A stretch of DNA of 64,000 nucleotides from Botrytis cinerea B05.10 (taxonomy: Eukaryota > Ascomycota > Leotiomycetes > Helotiales > Sclerotiniaceae). A program made the position numbers and the translations under genes. Below are positions 37,621-48,382 of the stretch, in pieces (position 1 is the first letter of the stretch; every line of letters begins with the position of its first letter). Below the pieces are notes generated by a model. That model worked only from the letters and a program-made list of their open reading frames with translations. It did no database searches and was not told where the DNA came from. Where the stretch lies: contig NC_037311.1 in NCBI RefSeq assembly GCF_000143535.2, positions 2,790,001 through 2,854,000 of the forward strand. Direction: 5' to 3'.

Positions 37621-39657
37621 GAGTTGTCGAAAAGGAAGGCCTTTTCTCTCGTTTCAGGAATTCTAAACGTATTTCATTTCGATTCAGAGCGCGCGCATGT
37701 TTAAAACTAAAAATTCCTCTATCAATATAAGTCACATCTATCTGCTCTCATGCTGCTATTACTGTTCTAGTTAGTGCCTCAGAACTCTGTGCACCATTCA
37801 ACAAGTGTAAGCACGGCTGGTGTCATTTTGCCAGGCTATTTTTCGTAAATTCATTCAAACATCATATTTTGATCAGTTTGTCGATATACAAACGGTGTCA
37901 TCGATTTAATGTGCACAAATCCAACAATAATAAAGAAGCTCTGCGGCCTCAGACCTTGCTAGGATCTTGGAGGAGGGCTTGCCTCCAATAAGGCGATTCA
38001 GTTTGAGTATGGTTGTCTCGAATGACCTTTATCCGACAAAACATAGTGGAGGAGACATACTGTCTCACATTGTATGAACTCTGACAGCTCTATCAAGTTT
38101 TTGTTTAGTTCGTCGTGCAACATAGGAAGCGAGTCTATGTCGGCTATAAAATGGGGATCGATCGAGGGAGTGGGGCGGCTCACGTCAAGGCTTTGTACTC
38201 TCCTGCAATAATTCAAGCATTTCAATACCTCTCAAAGCACGCAAGAAGAATATACAACAGCTAGAACTTCCACAAATATTCCGTGTACAGAGTCTTAAAT
38301 GCGTGACGCATGAGAATTACTATTCCGAGATGTGTGAATGTAGCGACACTTGCTACCAGGCAATGTGTACGAAAGATAGACTGGTACACAAAAGATTAGA
38401 GTGATTGCAAGGAAAGTCCCTTAGATTTGCCAATTCCGATACCGTGCACAACATGGAGTGGTAGCTCCTAGACTAATATAGAGAAGAAAAGTAGACTGCC
38501 ACAGAAAGTGAAATCGGCAAGTTCAGTTCAGGAGCCGACGATATGATTTGATCCAGTGATTTTGTCTATTCAACACCTCAAGAAGCATTGGTCAATTAGA
38601 AAGGATAACCGAGAGGCAAAACCTAAACCTAGGCAAACCCCAGAAATTCGATTTCAAGGTAGGAAGTGCCGCAGGCTTGGATCATGAACTTAATTATGGT
38701 CAAAAGCTGGTGTGGCAAACTTGCCAAAAAAATCACTACTGCAGAAAGCCTTGTGGGGTTTAACCGCGGCTTATTGTGTGAATTGCGACGAAACGACAAG
38801 CATTCCGGCTAGAATACGAACAACCCTTCGCTTCGGGCCATTCCTTTTTGGCCGACACCCGTTATAACTCCGCACGAAATAGCTCATAAAACAAAATATT
38901 GGCATTCAGCATTAAGCAAAAACATCTGGAAAACTCCAAGGCTTTCTCACGCAGTGTTACCCCCAAGGCAAATTCTGTGCTGTATAACCTGCGAATCTTC
39001 TTGCGTGGTGTGTACATAATCGATACCGTGTTTCGCCAACGTTGAGTTCTCATGCTCTGGGAGTTTGCCGTATGCAACAGCTGGCTATATATCCAGTACA
39101 GTGGCTGTTGCGCAAAGTAACCTATCTGCATTTTGATCATACTTATCTCCCAGTTGATATATCGATAGAATATTAAGCAAGACTTATTCTTTGTGCATTG
39201 ATGTAACGAGTTTGAAGTGTATAGTCATGAAGCTCTTGGAATCTAGAGCCGAGGGGAAATAAGATTATGATCAGATTTCTGTAGAAGGCTTGGTTGTGTT
39301 TTTGGTCAGATGTCAGTAAGGCTACTTTAAAAGACCAGCCTAAGTGGTCAATTCTTGTGTATATCGTAAAAAAATAATTTAAGGTAGTTTGACTTGAAGT
39401 CATTTCACATCTAGACACCGCGTTTGATAAATTGCTTGATTTTTTTCGGAGACTTATTTTTACTGCTTTGCTCTACTCAGCCGAACTGATTTCAAATCGG
39501 AGCTACAATTATCGAAGATTGTGGTTTGTAAATGATTAACAAATGGTTCGCCAGTTTGCCTCATTAAGAAATACACAGCCTTAGAAATTCATCTCTTGAA
39601 TGGCGAAAAATTAGTTTTCAGATGATTCGCCAATTGCATTGTTGAAAGTTCCGGTGC
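37621..39657. other. gene-poor spacer
   Basis: No gene is supported over about 2 kb. A minus-strand frame ending at 39173 starts with ATG at 39403 (MTSSQTT) and contains QAFYRN, two short resemblances to family X member A, but the core block is absent. I see no transposase or tRNA. Confidence 0.4.
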
Positions 39658-39776
39658 CTATTCGCAGGAGAAAAAACAGGCGGAATTTGACCCTAAGAAT
39701 GAGTATGTGCACCCTCACATAAAATAACGCATATCGCATGGGTCAAATCCGCCTGTTTTTTCTCCTGCGAGTAGGG
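39658..39776. repeat. near-perfect inverted repeat, 34-bp arms
   Basis: The left arm (39660-39693) and right arm (39740-39773) are reverse complements, sharing CGCAGGAGAAAAAACAGGCGG on one side with only a one-base insertion and one substitution further out. The arms are separated by about 46 bp. It could fold into a long hairpin, be a miniature inverted-repeat element remnant, or act as a transcript terminator. No target duplication was identified. Confidence 0.7.
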
Positions 39777-39936
39777 TGCCTCTGCTCACGAGGATCCCGC
39801 TGATAAGTGAAATGAACAACTAAGCGAGTCCAATAAAGAGAGCAATATGACGATTCGTGTGCATATACTTCACTAATATGGTCATAGCATTCTATTACAC
39901 AAGGCAAAATTCACACGAACGGCGGATATGACTGTC

Positions 39937-40069
39937 GAGCATTCTCATTTTCAATTCACTTTGCTCCCCTGTCAGCCGGATACTCTCTAGTGTACTGCTA
40001 CTTGGCGAAAGTTGTGAAACGTCAAGGAGCATTCTCATTTTCAATTCATTTTGCTCCCCTGTCAGCCGA
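39937..40069. repeat. direct repeat, two 43-bp copies 90 bp apart
   Basis: Copies at 39937-39979 and 40027-40069 differ by one C/T and, at the end, one G/A change. The 90-bp period keeps reading frame, so the minus strand encodes the same peptide twice (IRLTGEQ-N/S-ELKMRML). The enclosing frame (39895-40083) has no ATG. It looks like the remnant of a repeat-containing gene or a simple tandem duplication. Confidence 0.7.
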
Positions 40070-40390
40070 ATAAATACCAACACCCTTCACGGCAAACACT
40101 ATACTACCCTTTAGATATTCGAAACATCTTTCTTCTTTTTGAGAGGATATAGTTGAAATAAATAAGAAGAAGTTTGCAGGATGAGGCAACTAATATATGC
40201 AATCAATGAGTAGAAAGTAAGCAGAACATCCGGATTGTGAGTCCATTGGACAATTACTATTAATTTTCTGGGTAATGTGGATCCTATGCATTCACACGAT
40301 TTTTGTTTAATGAAAGAGACCTTTTGAGACAAATGGCCATGGAAGTCGAGTCAGGAATTGGCTTGAGAAATTCATTTGCACTTCGCACTT

Positions 40391-40402
40391 ACATATATAA
40401 AC
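40391..40402 (+). promoter_or_regulatory. TATA-like box upstream of family X member E
   Basis: ACATATATAAAC lies about 150 bp before the ATG at 40545, matching the spacing at member A. A pyrimidine-rich stretch follows at 40405-40440, as in many fungal promoters. Confidence 0.45.
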
Positions 40403-40544
40403 ACTTCATTTTCCCCAAGTTGTTTACTCTTGTCTTTCTTTAAATAAGAGATTCTTCTTGCTCGAATTTTCATAATTCAATTGTCAAGTCCCTCTCGCCA
40501 ATCACGAACGATACATCTACATACCTCTTATCCATAAGTCAACT

Positions 40545-41178
40545 ATGTCGAACACTATTGAGAGCTCGTGTATTGCTGTGCAAGGCTTTGCAACCTCTGA
40601 GTAAGTTCTCGGTTCATATCTTTGTTTCCTGCATTCAACAATACCATATGGGCTATCTTCAGTAGTTCCCAATATACCATAGTGTTCCTCGATAGCTATT
40701 TTCTTTCATATCCTTCTGCCTACTTGACTTCAAGAGACTCTTTCAACAGCGTCTGCATTGGATCAAGTGTCCTACGACTCATTATCTCTGTCCATCTTTG
40801 CAGATTCCGGTTTCAGCTGCTATGAGGTTATCCATGGCAAACAACTACTAATATGCAGTGCAATACTTTGGCATTTGTGAAGGGCTCTTTCATTCCTTCC
40901 CTTCAACTTTGTCCGCTTTCAAAGAATCCTTATTAACGTACGTTCTTTCATTTAGCCCAAGGACTACCTCGCATAACCCTTCGAACGCTACCTCCTCCAC
41001 TGAAGCTGGGTACCTCTCTACACAACGTATTCAGTGCTACCTTGCCGACAAAGACGCTCCCGTGCCACACGCATTGTCTGCTCTTCCTGCCGACGGCAAT
41101 CCCGACAAAATTTCGACTGCTGTGTATGCAATGAGTGGGAAGTTGCAGCAGTTCGATGCAATATTCTATGGTAACTAA
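40545..41178 (+). CDS. family X member E, small two-exon protein of unknown function
   Basis: Exon 1 is 40545-40600 (56 nt) and exon 2 is 40956-41178, encoding 92 residues. The 355-nt intron has GTAAGT and TTTAG ends and is in phase 2, as in members A and C. Exon 1 reads MSNTIESSCIAVQGFATS; its VQG matches VQGS of member A. Exon 2 starts CCCAAGGACTACCTC, nearly the same DNA as member C, then gives a linker, TQRIQCYLADKDAPVPHAL, a G-N turn at the same place as in member A, and KLQQFDAIFYGN at the very end. It is the only member on the plus strand and lies 16-25 kb from the others. There is no signal peptide or membrane helix. It has an intact frame and a good promoter, so it is the best candidate for an active copy. 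Function unknown. Confidence 0.7.
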
Positions 41179-42638
41179 GAGAGTTGACACAACACTTGAT
41201 GATTCAAAATGAGCTTGGCAGCGCTATGTGGTTATAAGGAAGGGCCTGGAAGGTATTTTGGATGGTTCGATAATTTAATAACAATGGAAAATGCGTCACC
41301 CGAGCCGGTGATGTCCTCAATAAAGCTTCAATACAAAGTGGCATTAAGACAACAGTGAGACTTTATCTTCGCGTCATCGTGAGCTTTCCTTCAAACGAAA
41401 CGCACTTGCGCAATTGCATCATGACTCTATCGAGAAGGACCAGTCAACTTTGTGGTCACGAAGGGATGGTGAACGTGACCGGTGAGTTCTGCCATAGTAT
41501 ATATACGGTCTGTGGTATTGATAAGAGTTTCATGTACCATTTTCTGTACAACTCAAGTGGTTGAGACAAGTAAGTCTCTAACATGACGTTAAGTGTGTGT
41601 TTTTGAAGAAGGTAAAGTAACCCGATTATTCAGACTTCGAGAAATCCCATAGAACAAGCTGGCGCTTTGTGATTTTGAAACCGCTGATCTTGACATGAAT
41701 CTGATGGAAACTTTGTTCTGATCGATGGCAGAGAGGGAAAACAAGTCAACGAAAACTTGGAAGACAAAGCTTTGAAATCAGAGATGTTCCTTCGATCTGC
41801 ATTCGTCCCTTCTTCAACTCGAATAGCAACTTTATTGCCAATCATCCAGAAAAACGACATAAAGCTCTACTTGAACTCAAGCCACAAAGTGGGCGGTGTA
41901 TTGCTGACCACCATACTTCACAATCCGTGATTGTCTCTCCAAAATGTTGGCAAGTAGCACGTGAACCGCGGACCGAACTCAGCGAATCACAATCCAGGAA
42001 CTAAGCTGGTCCCTTCTCGAATCATACCTCGCCCTTTTGCCTTGTAAGCTGGCCTGTTGGCATGTTGAGTTGAGTATGAGTGGAGAGACGACCATGTTGT
42101 TGGAAGATGGAAGACAGGGGGAAATTAACTCCTCACTAGCAGCAGAAAAGGGATAGTGTGCTTATACAATGTGGGGTTCGACCGATAAGCTCTAGCGCCC
42201 TGGGAACTGCGTCATTAGACGATCCTGCAGCTTTTGAAGCTTAAGCAGCTTTTCTTCTTCATCTAATATATACCCAGCTAGACGATTGGATTTTGCTCTT
42301 TCAATCAAAAATATTGGGACAATAAGGATTTCCATAGCAAACAAGCAATACGATTGATTTTATACTACTTTGGAGGAATCCTACATTACTATCTTTTTTA
42401 CAAAGTACATAAAAAAAGAAATCATATCAAGATTCTTTGAACCAACGGAATTCAAGAGCCTAATCTTATTACCAGGCGTAAATCCTTAGTCCAGCCTTAC
42501 AGCTGCAGAGACTATCCAGCTAATCAACCCACCTTCAAGAGCAAACAAACCAAACGAGCCAAAAAGCTTCCAATTCCACCAAACATATCTACCTACTCAA
42601 CCTAAGAATCATCTCATAATACGAAGTTCAACATCAAA
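41179..42638. other. spacer, no gene seen
   Basis: Contains short ORFs only, such as 41355-41564 plus and 41630-41860 minus. The last 250 bp is A/T-rich and includes CT-rich segments that likely form the promoter of the gene at 42639. Confidence 0.4.
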
Positions 42639-43702
42639 ATGTCATCTACACCTACATTGATCGGCATGCCCGAACCGCAATCAAATGTTGACACTCCAAC
42701 CGATGCACCGTACGTAACTGCCCCTCAACCACCGCTTTCTAACAAATTACTAATGTAATCCCCTCCAGAGGAACTCCCAACTCGACCACCACATCCCTCT
42801 CCGCTCTCTCCACAACCGCCATCAAAGATGGACATCGCGGCTCCGCCCACCCTACCGCAAGTTCGCACCACCAACACACCCTCTCTAGTAACACTCTCGA
42901 AGCACAACGCGCGGATCGAATTTCCCGTCTCGCAGGACTAGAACGAGTCACCACGGCGACCCCTCAAAACCCCAGCGGTAACACCTCTGTCCCCGCAGCC
43001 GGTCAGATCCCAGGCTATTTCGATCAAGCCGGAAACCCCGTCTACACAACCCGTATGTCTACCGTCGGCTCTGCATCAGCAACGGGATCTCTCACCGGCC
43101 GAACGACTACGTGGGCATCTAACAGCACAAAAGGGCAAACAGAAGCTGATGACGATGAAATGAGCACGGATAACAACTTTCGGGAAATCGATGATCGGGA
43201 TCGATTTTCCGCATCTGCCATGGATGAAGAAGGCAACGAGGATGGGATGAGTGACGATACGAGCTTAGTCGGGTTTGGCGAAGGAGCCGGAAGTACCGTC
43301 AGCGGACCAATATACAGCCGGAGTAACGTCCTCGCGAGTCCTCTCGCCGTAGGAAAAAGCGGTCTAGCTAAAGAAGTATCAAGCAGCAGTCCCGGAACCC
43401 CCATCAGCGCATCGACATCCACAACCACCGAGCAGCAGAAACGCGATGCGAGAATGCTAGATGGAATCACAGATGATAACACCAGTGGATATGTAGACAC
43501 GGCTGCGCGGGGTCAGGGGGTAGGAATTGCCGGAAATCGCAATTCGAGCGGCTCGGGACTGGGCACGGGAGTAGGTGCCGAAGCTGCAGAAAAGATTCTG
43601 AAGGAGAGAATTGACGATAGTCCTTCTGCGGCGAGTAGACCACCGCTTGGTAGTCCCGACCAAGCTGGCCTTGGCAAGTTCTATTTCGAGGAAAAGAAGT
43701 AA
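42639..43702 (+). CDS. conserved-looking low-complexity acidic protein of unknown function
   Basis: Two exons, 42639-42709 and 42769-43702, encode 334 residues. The intron of 59 nt is canonical. The protein is hydrophilic and largely disordered, rich in S, T, G, D and N. Ordered-looking islands are ADRISRLAGLERV, the turn QIPGYFDQAGNPVYTTRMSTVG, an acidic MDEEGNEDGMSDDTSLVGFGEG segment, the EQQKRDARMLDGI stretch, and a C-terminal LGKFYFEEKK. Conserved islands within disorder suggest protein-protein docking, but I cannot name the family. No signal peptide or membrane segment is present. The G/C-richer coding sequence and short intron are typical of expressed genes in this window. A G-rich repeat follows its 3' end. 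Confidence 0.8.
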
Positions 43703-43850
43703 GATACCAAAGAAAATTGCTATTAAGAATTGCGGGATGTAGTACAGAGTGCATCGAATTCCCCAAAGTGAGGGTCGTTCAATCTTGGCGGGCGTTGACG
43801 TGTTACCCTTTTTCTTCTTCTTTTTTTCTGTGTATGGGTTACCTATGATT

Positions 43851-43916
43851 TAGGCTGGGCTGGGCTGGGCTGGGCTGATAGCGGACGGGTTGGGGATATG
43901 GAGGGAGGGAGGGAGG
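43851..43916. repeat. short tandem repeats GGGCT and GGGA
   Basis: GGCTG/GGGCT repeats about five times at 43853-43877, followed by GGGA units at 43901-43916. They lie in the 3' flank of the preceding gene and are non-coding microsatellite-like tracts. Confidence 0.8.
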
Positions 43917-44647
43917 GGTTCTGGTAAGATTATTAGGTGGTTGGTTGGTCAGACAGGCTTCTTCTCACGATATGCTGCGTAAGATGATACCATATTTATG
44001 ATGAATGAATTGAATTAATTCACGAACAAATGAATAAATGAATGACTGAATGAATACGTGCACGCATGTATACATGCAAACTTTCAAGTATACTTGCTAA
44101 TTAACTATACTATACCAATATGAACATGCGTCAAGCAAAATGTAAAGGATAAAAATATATATGTATATATATTTCCCATTTCCATTGACTCAAACCGAGC
44201 TCCGCTTTCCTCCCCTTTTTTCCTAGCGAAAAAAATAAGAATTATTAATATCTTGCTCATCAAACTTCACTTCACTACAATCCCTTTCACATGGCACCCT
44301 ATCATATCCTATTACATCCTATCACATCCTTCGGTATCAATTCATATTCACAAGAGTCCATGGGCACCGAAAATCACTATATTAGGTTATAGTAGTAGTG
44401 TAGGTAGATAGGTATTATCACATGCACCACATGCACCAAAATCCTCACTTCACCCATTCTCTCTCTCTCATTTTTACCTCTTCATCATGTGCCTCTTTGT
44501 ATCCACCTCTCCACCTGTCCGTTTATCCTCTGCTCATATGCTGAAAATTTCCGCTCGATTTAATTCTCAATTCCCCCACTCCATATTCATTGACCCTATA
44601 TCCATCATCTCTAAATTGACTAATATTCTCCCCCTTAGAATTCCTCC

Positions 44648-47446
44648 TCACTTCTTAAAGGTCGCGCTCCGTCCCCCTCTCTCTCCATTCTGCACTCTCC
44701 TCATTCCCTTCTCTGCATTACTACTCTTCTGATATGGATCAAATGGTTTCTTTTCTTTCTTTCCCTTTCCACCCTTTCCACCTTTGTCTTTCTTATCCTT
44801 TTTGGGATTAAGTACCGAATCCGCTTTACTATAATCGAAATCCTCTTCCTCTTCTTCTTGTTCTTCGTCTGCTTGTTCTACTTCCGATTTCTCCGAATCT
44901 TCTTCTACTTCTTGATGTTCGGGTTCCTCTTCTTCTGCTTTACGTTCTTGTGTCGCTGCTTTGAGTTCCTGAGCTGCTTCTTTCTTCTGTTGTTTTCTCA
45001 ATCGTCTCTCCTCCATTCTTGCAGATTTAGCTCGACGCCTTTCGGCTTCGGCGGAGGAGGTATAGTCGAGAGAAATGTCATAATCACCGGTAGCCTTCTG
45101 GTCTTCATCAGGATCGGTGATAGTTTCGCTCTTTCTCTTCGAGCCTCGCTTCAAAACAAATGGTTCATCTTTTACTTTACTAGGTGTGGGTGTTTCGACA
45201 GGCGTTTGAACTTCGGGCATGATCATACGGGATCGATCGGTAAGAGGTGTACTCGTTTCGGCGAAAACTTCTTCTGAGAGCTGGGGTAAGGGGATTGCGA
45301 GTCTCATGCTATCTTGATCCGGAGTTGTGTTTGAAGGTTCCCATATGCTACTTCCGAATGCACCTCCCCAAAAAGAGGATGTCTCTGTTGTAAGTTCGGT
45401 TTTGTCTACCGGTGTAACGTCGAGTTTAGATAGCTTTTGCGATGTGGATTTGGCTCCAGTATTCGATTTTGGAGTAGCGACAGAATCCGGTGATTTTCTG
45501 AGGACATCTATCGATTTTGGACCATCCTTTCCGTTCTCCTTTGCCGCCTTGATAACTTCCAAGAGTTCTCCGGTACGCGATTTTACGCTGTGGGATATTG
45601 GTCGAATGATACTAAGTAAGGCTATCATATCCATGGGCATGAATTTGGCTAAATTGACAACAACCGAGTTCGACATGACGAAATTAATGCTATCATCATC
45701 CTTTCTTGCTATCTGATCTCTCCAGGCGTGTACAGCTTTAAAGACTGAGAATTGCTCGCTACTTAACAGAGCAGGCGTTTTGTAAATTAGCGAGAACCAT
45801 CCTCCTGGCCCTTTTCCAGATTCTGCATTGTATAGCTGTCGCTCATACCGAAGTAACGAAGTCTCCTTGGACTTTTGCAAGACTATATCCATTGAAGTTG
45901 CTGCAGGCGTCTCAGCATCAGGCGTTTCAACATCAGGTGCGTCGAGTAGTTCATTCCGTAAATTATCAAAAATGTAAAGAAGAAAATGTGTGTCAGCTCT
46001 AGCGTAGAAGAACATCTCTTCGGGGAGTGGCCTGCAGAATTGTTAGTTTAAAGATATTAAATCTCATGATATGAGCTTACCTAATTCGCCAATCTGCTAG
46101 TTGATATTTCTTGTCGGCGTCGAAATCAATATACTTCTTCAATAAGAAAGCTAAGCTTCCTCCAGCAAATCCTAACCTTCTGCACGCATAGTGTGTGTCG
46201 AATAAGCCAACTACATATAGGCCAAGATCGCGTTGGAGCCATACAATATCCATATAAGCACCATGAAAAACCTAAATCATTAGCTAACATTGATAAATCT
46301 TGAGAAGTATACAACATACCTTGATTATATTTGGATCGGCGAAAACTTCATTAAGTACTTGAAGCTGTTGTCTCCATGGCTTGAGAGTATCGACAATCCA
46401 ATCCTTTTCGCGAGTACTGACTTGCATTAAAGATACAAGGCCAACATATGAACGAGTATCATGATGTTCCAAGTCGACCGCGATTTCCGTAGCGCCTTTG
46501 AGCTCCTCCAGCATCTCCAAAACACCCTCGTAGGTATCAACAAATGTCGCAGATGTGCTTTCAACGGGTAGATATTTTATTGGTTCTGCCTTCTCGTACA
46601 TAGCGCTCGGGTATTGTAATTGTAGGATTTCTGTTTCATAAGGATGTTTGTACCTGAATTGTTTGTTAGTAAATCTTATAGTGGAACCCATTTCCTGCAA
46701 TCTTCTTAGTTTTTCCCGTTTGGCTTTGGAGCGACTGGCCCTGGCTGACTTGCTTAAGTCTTCCGGCTTCTTTTCTTCACGCGGGGAATCCGGGAGTAAT
46801 GCGAGGGGAATAAAATTAAAGTAGTCATACTGTTTCTGGTCGTATTCGTTTGTAATCATTCCAAGACTATCCTCTAATGACACTTTCGCATGCGGTTTGG
46901 TCTTAAGAAGAGGTAGCCACGGCGATGTATCCTCATTGTCAGGTTTGACCTCGAATGCGAGTTGTGGCTTCACAAGGTTTTGTGTGCGGAGCGAATTGTC
47001 GAGGGATCGTTTCTGGGGTTTCATTGTCGCAGAAGTCTGGCAGATATCAGTATGCAATTCGACAGTTTATGCGATTCAATAGTCACCTCTTCCACCTGTT
47101 TCCTTTTGATAATTCCAGTGTATTCGTCGAGGCAAGTATCCGTTTTTTCGAGCAAGGAATCCACAACATCCACAACGCCGCGCCAATTGTTATCAACGTC
47201 GTCGACATCTTCCAAATTTGGGACCTGGATACCTGAGACGGAAGCTGCAGACTTGAGCAACTGGTTGGCAAGTGCGAGCAAGCGCGCGTTCTGTTCGTCG
47301 AGAGCACTTCCCACTTCAGGATTTAATGATCGATGAAAGCCGAGATCTTCTGATGCTATATAACCGGCGGTTTTGACCGTTGATACGAGTGCAGCTTGAA
47401 CTTCATCTTGCAAGGACTTGAAATCCTGTGTATCTTCTGCCATCAT
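44648..47446 (-). CDS. RRP6: exosome-associated 3'-5' exoribonuclease Rrp6 (EXOSC10)
   Basis: Four exons (47087-47446, 46320-47036, 46081-46271, 44648-46031) encode 883 residues. Residues about 5-110 form the PMC2NT domain that pairs with Rrp47. The DEDD-Y exonuclease follows: Exo I is [10 protein letters not shown] (D308, E310), Exo II begins right after intron 2 as [16 protein letters not shown], and Exo III is [14 protein letters not shown] with the Y and D three residues apart. An HRDC domain is expected at about residues 510-600. The C-terminal third is charged and lysine-rich, ending in [24 protein letters not shown] basic repeats, which fits the exosome-binding lasso. It degrades and trims nuclear rRNA, snoRNA and aberrant RNAs. 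ATG at 47446 is the first of two consecutive ATGs. It is divergent from MDM35 across about 360 bp. Antisense ORFs in the lysine-rich part are artefacts. Confidence 0.96.
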
Positions 47447-47805
47447 TGACAAAATTCAATTGTTGTTGCGTCGACAGAGATTGAGCTGAATTCTGAGATT
47501 TGATTTGATCAAAAAATATTCAAAGTTCAACTTTCTTACCCTTGTCATTAATTCAAACGGTGGGTGGAACTCTCTACACTAGCGTATGTTCCTAAACCTT
47601 GTTGCAGGTTGGGTCCTCCGCATTTTCATGAGTTTCATTTCAGCCGGAAATCTAAATTCTTTCACCTGCCCACGACTTCACGACTTCACATGACAAAGGA
47701 TCTCACCTGTCGCCACTCGAGTTTGGTAGTAACAAGACACAAGACACAACACGCCTTGCAAACACTCCTTACAATCATACACTCTTACACCAAAAGCTTC
47801 TCATA
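47447..47805. promoter_or_regulatory. bidirectional promoter between RRP6 and MDM35
   Basis: The 359-bp spacer lies between two divergent housekeeping genes, so both promoters must be here. I saw no TATA box near either ATG. CACTCGAG- and CTTCACGAC-type direct short repeats occur at 47670-47720, but no known factor site is certain. Confidence 0.5.
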
Positions 47806-48326
47806 ATGTCGGCTTCACTTGCGCCCGAATGCAATGAAGTCAAGGAGTATGTAATGTCTACTATGTTCCATCCGTCTCTGAACCCGGGTTTCACATGCTG
47901 AACGTTTCCAAAGACGATATGATTCGTGCTTCTTGAAATGGTATAGCGAAAGTAAGTAAGGTTCGCCACGGGAAGGATCGATATCAACTAACAAGATCAT
48001 TAGAATACCTTCGAGGGAAAGGTACCACTGATGAGTGCGAGTCTTTATTCAAAGACTACCGGAAGTGCTTAACAGTAAGTTTGGAAAATCCTTCAGTAGT
48101 TCTGAACAATTCCCATTCTAACTAAGATAGGGTGCGTTGAAAGAGCGCGGTATTGACAAGATGCTTGAAGAAGCACGAGAGGATCATAAGGAGCATGATG
48201 CCGTGAATTTGCGACGGCCCTGTGAGTTATTCGTGTTCTTTCTGAGGGGAGGGGATGTGATAGCTAATTGGGGAGTAGAATGGCATGCAAGCATGATATC
48301 AGACTGTACAAACAACACAACTAGGA
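47806..48326 (+). CDS. MDM35: Mdm35/TRIAP1-type mitochondrial intermembrane-space protein
   Basis: Five exons (47806-47846, 47914-47951, 48004-48074, 48131-48221, 48325-48326) give 80 residues. The twin CX9C motif is present: C-NEVKERYDS-C and C-ESLFKDYRK-C, the oxidised helix-hairpin of Mia40 substrates. Around it are YDSCFLKWYSEKYLRGK and LKERGIDKMLEEAREDHKEHD, matching the Mdm35 layout. The family partners with Ups1/Ups2 to move phosphatidic acid and phosphatidylserine between mitochondrial membranes. The end is inferred. A GTGAGT donor after the codon position CCC-T and a CTAG acceptor at 48321-48324 would create a stop codon split by the last intron. Without that splice the frame reads 53 more codons of unlike composition. 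N-terminus lacks a presequence, as expected. Confidence 0.88.
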
Positions 48327-48382
48327 ACCTATGCATGGGAAAGGCGTTCGGATGGTCTTGCCGGTTAAGATTGTGCTGTTAA

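Noticed and set aside
43042..43500. 152-codon minus-strand ORF opposite the acidic protein
   Set aside because: The plus strand has an ATG start, a canonical intron and a continuous frame to 43702. The minus frame has only low-complexity S/V/L content.
44858..45716. Plus-strand ORFs of 139 and 129 codons opposite RRP6
   Set aside because: They are antisense to the lysine/glutamate-rich C-terminus of Rrp6 and have phenylalanine-rich content expected from that.
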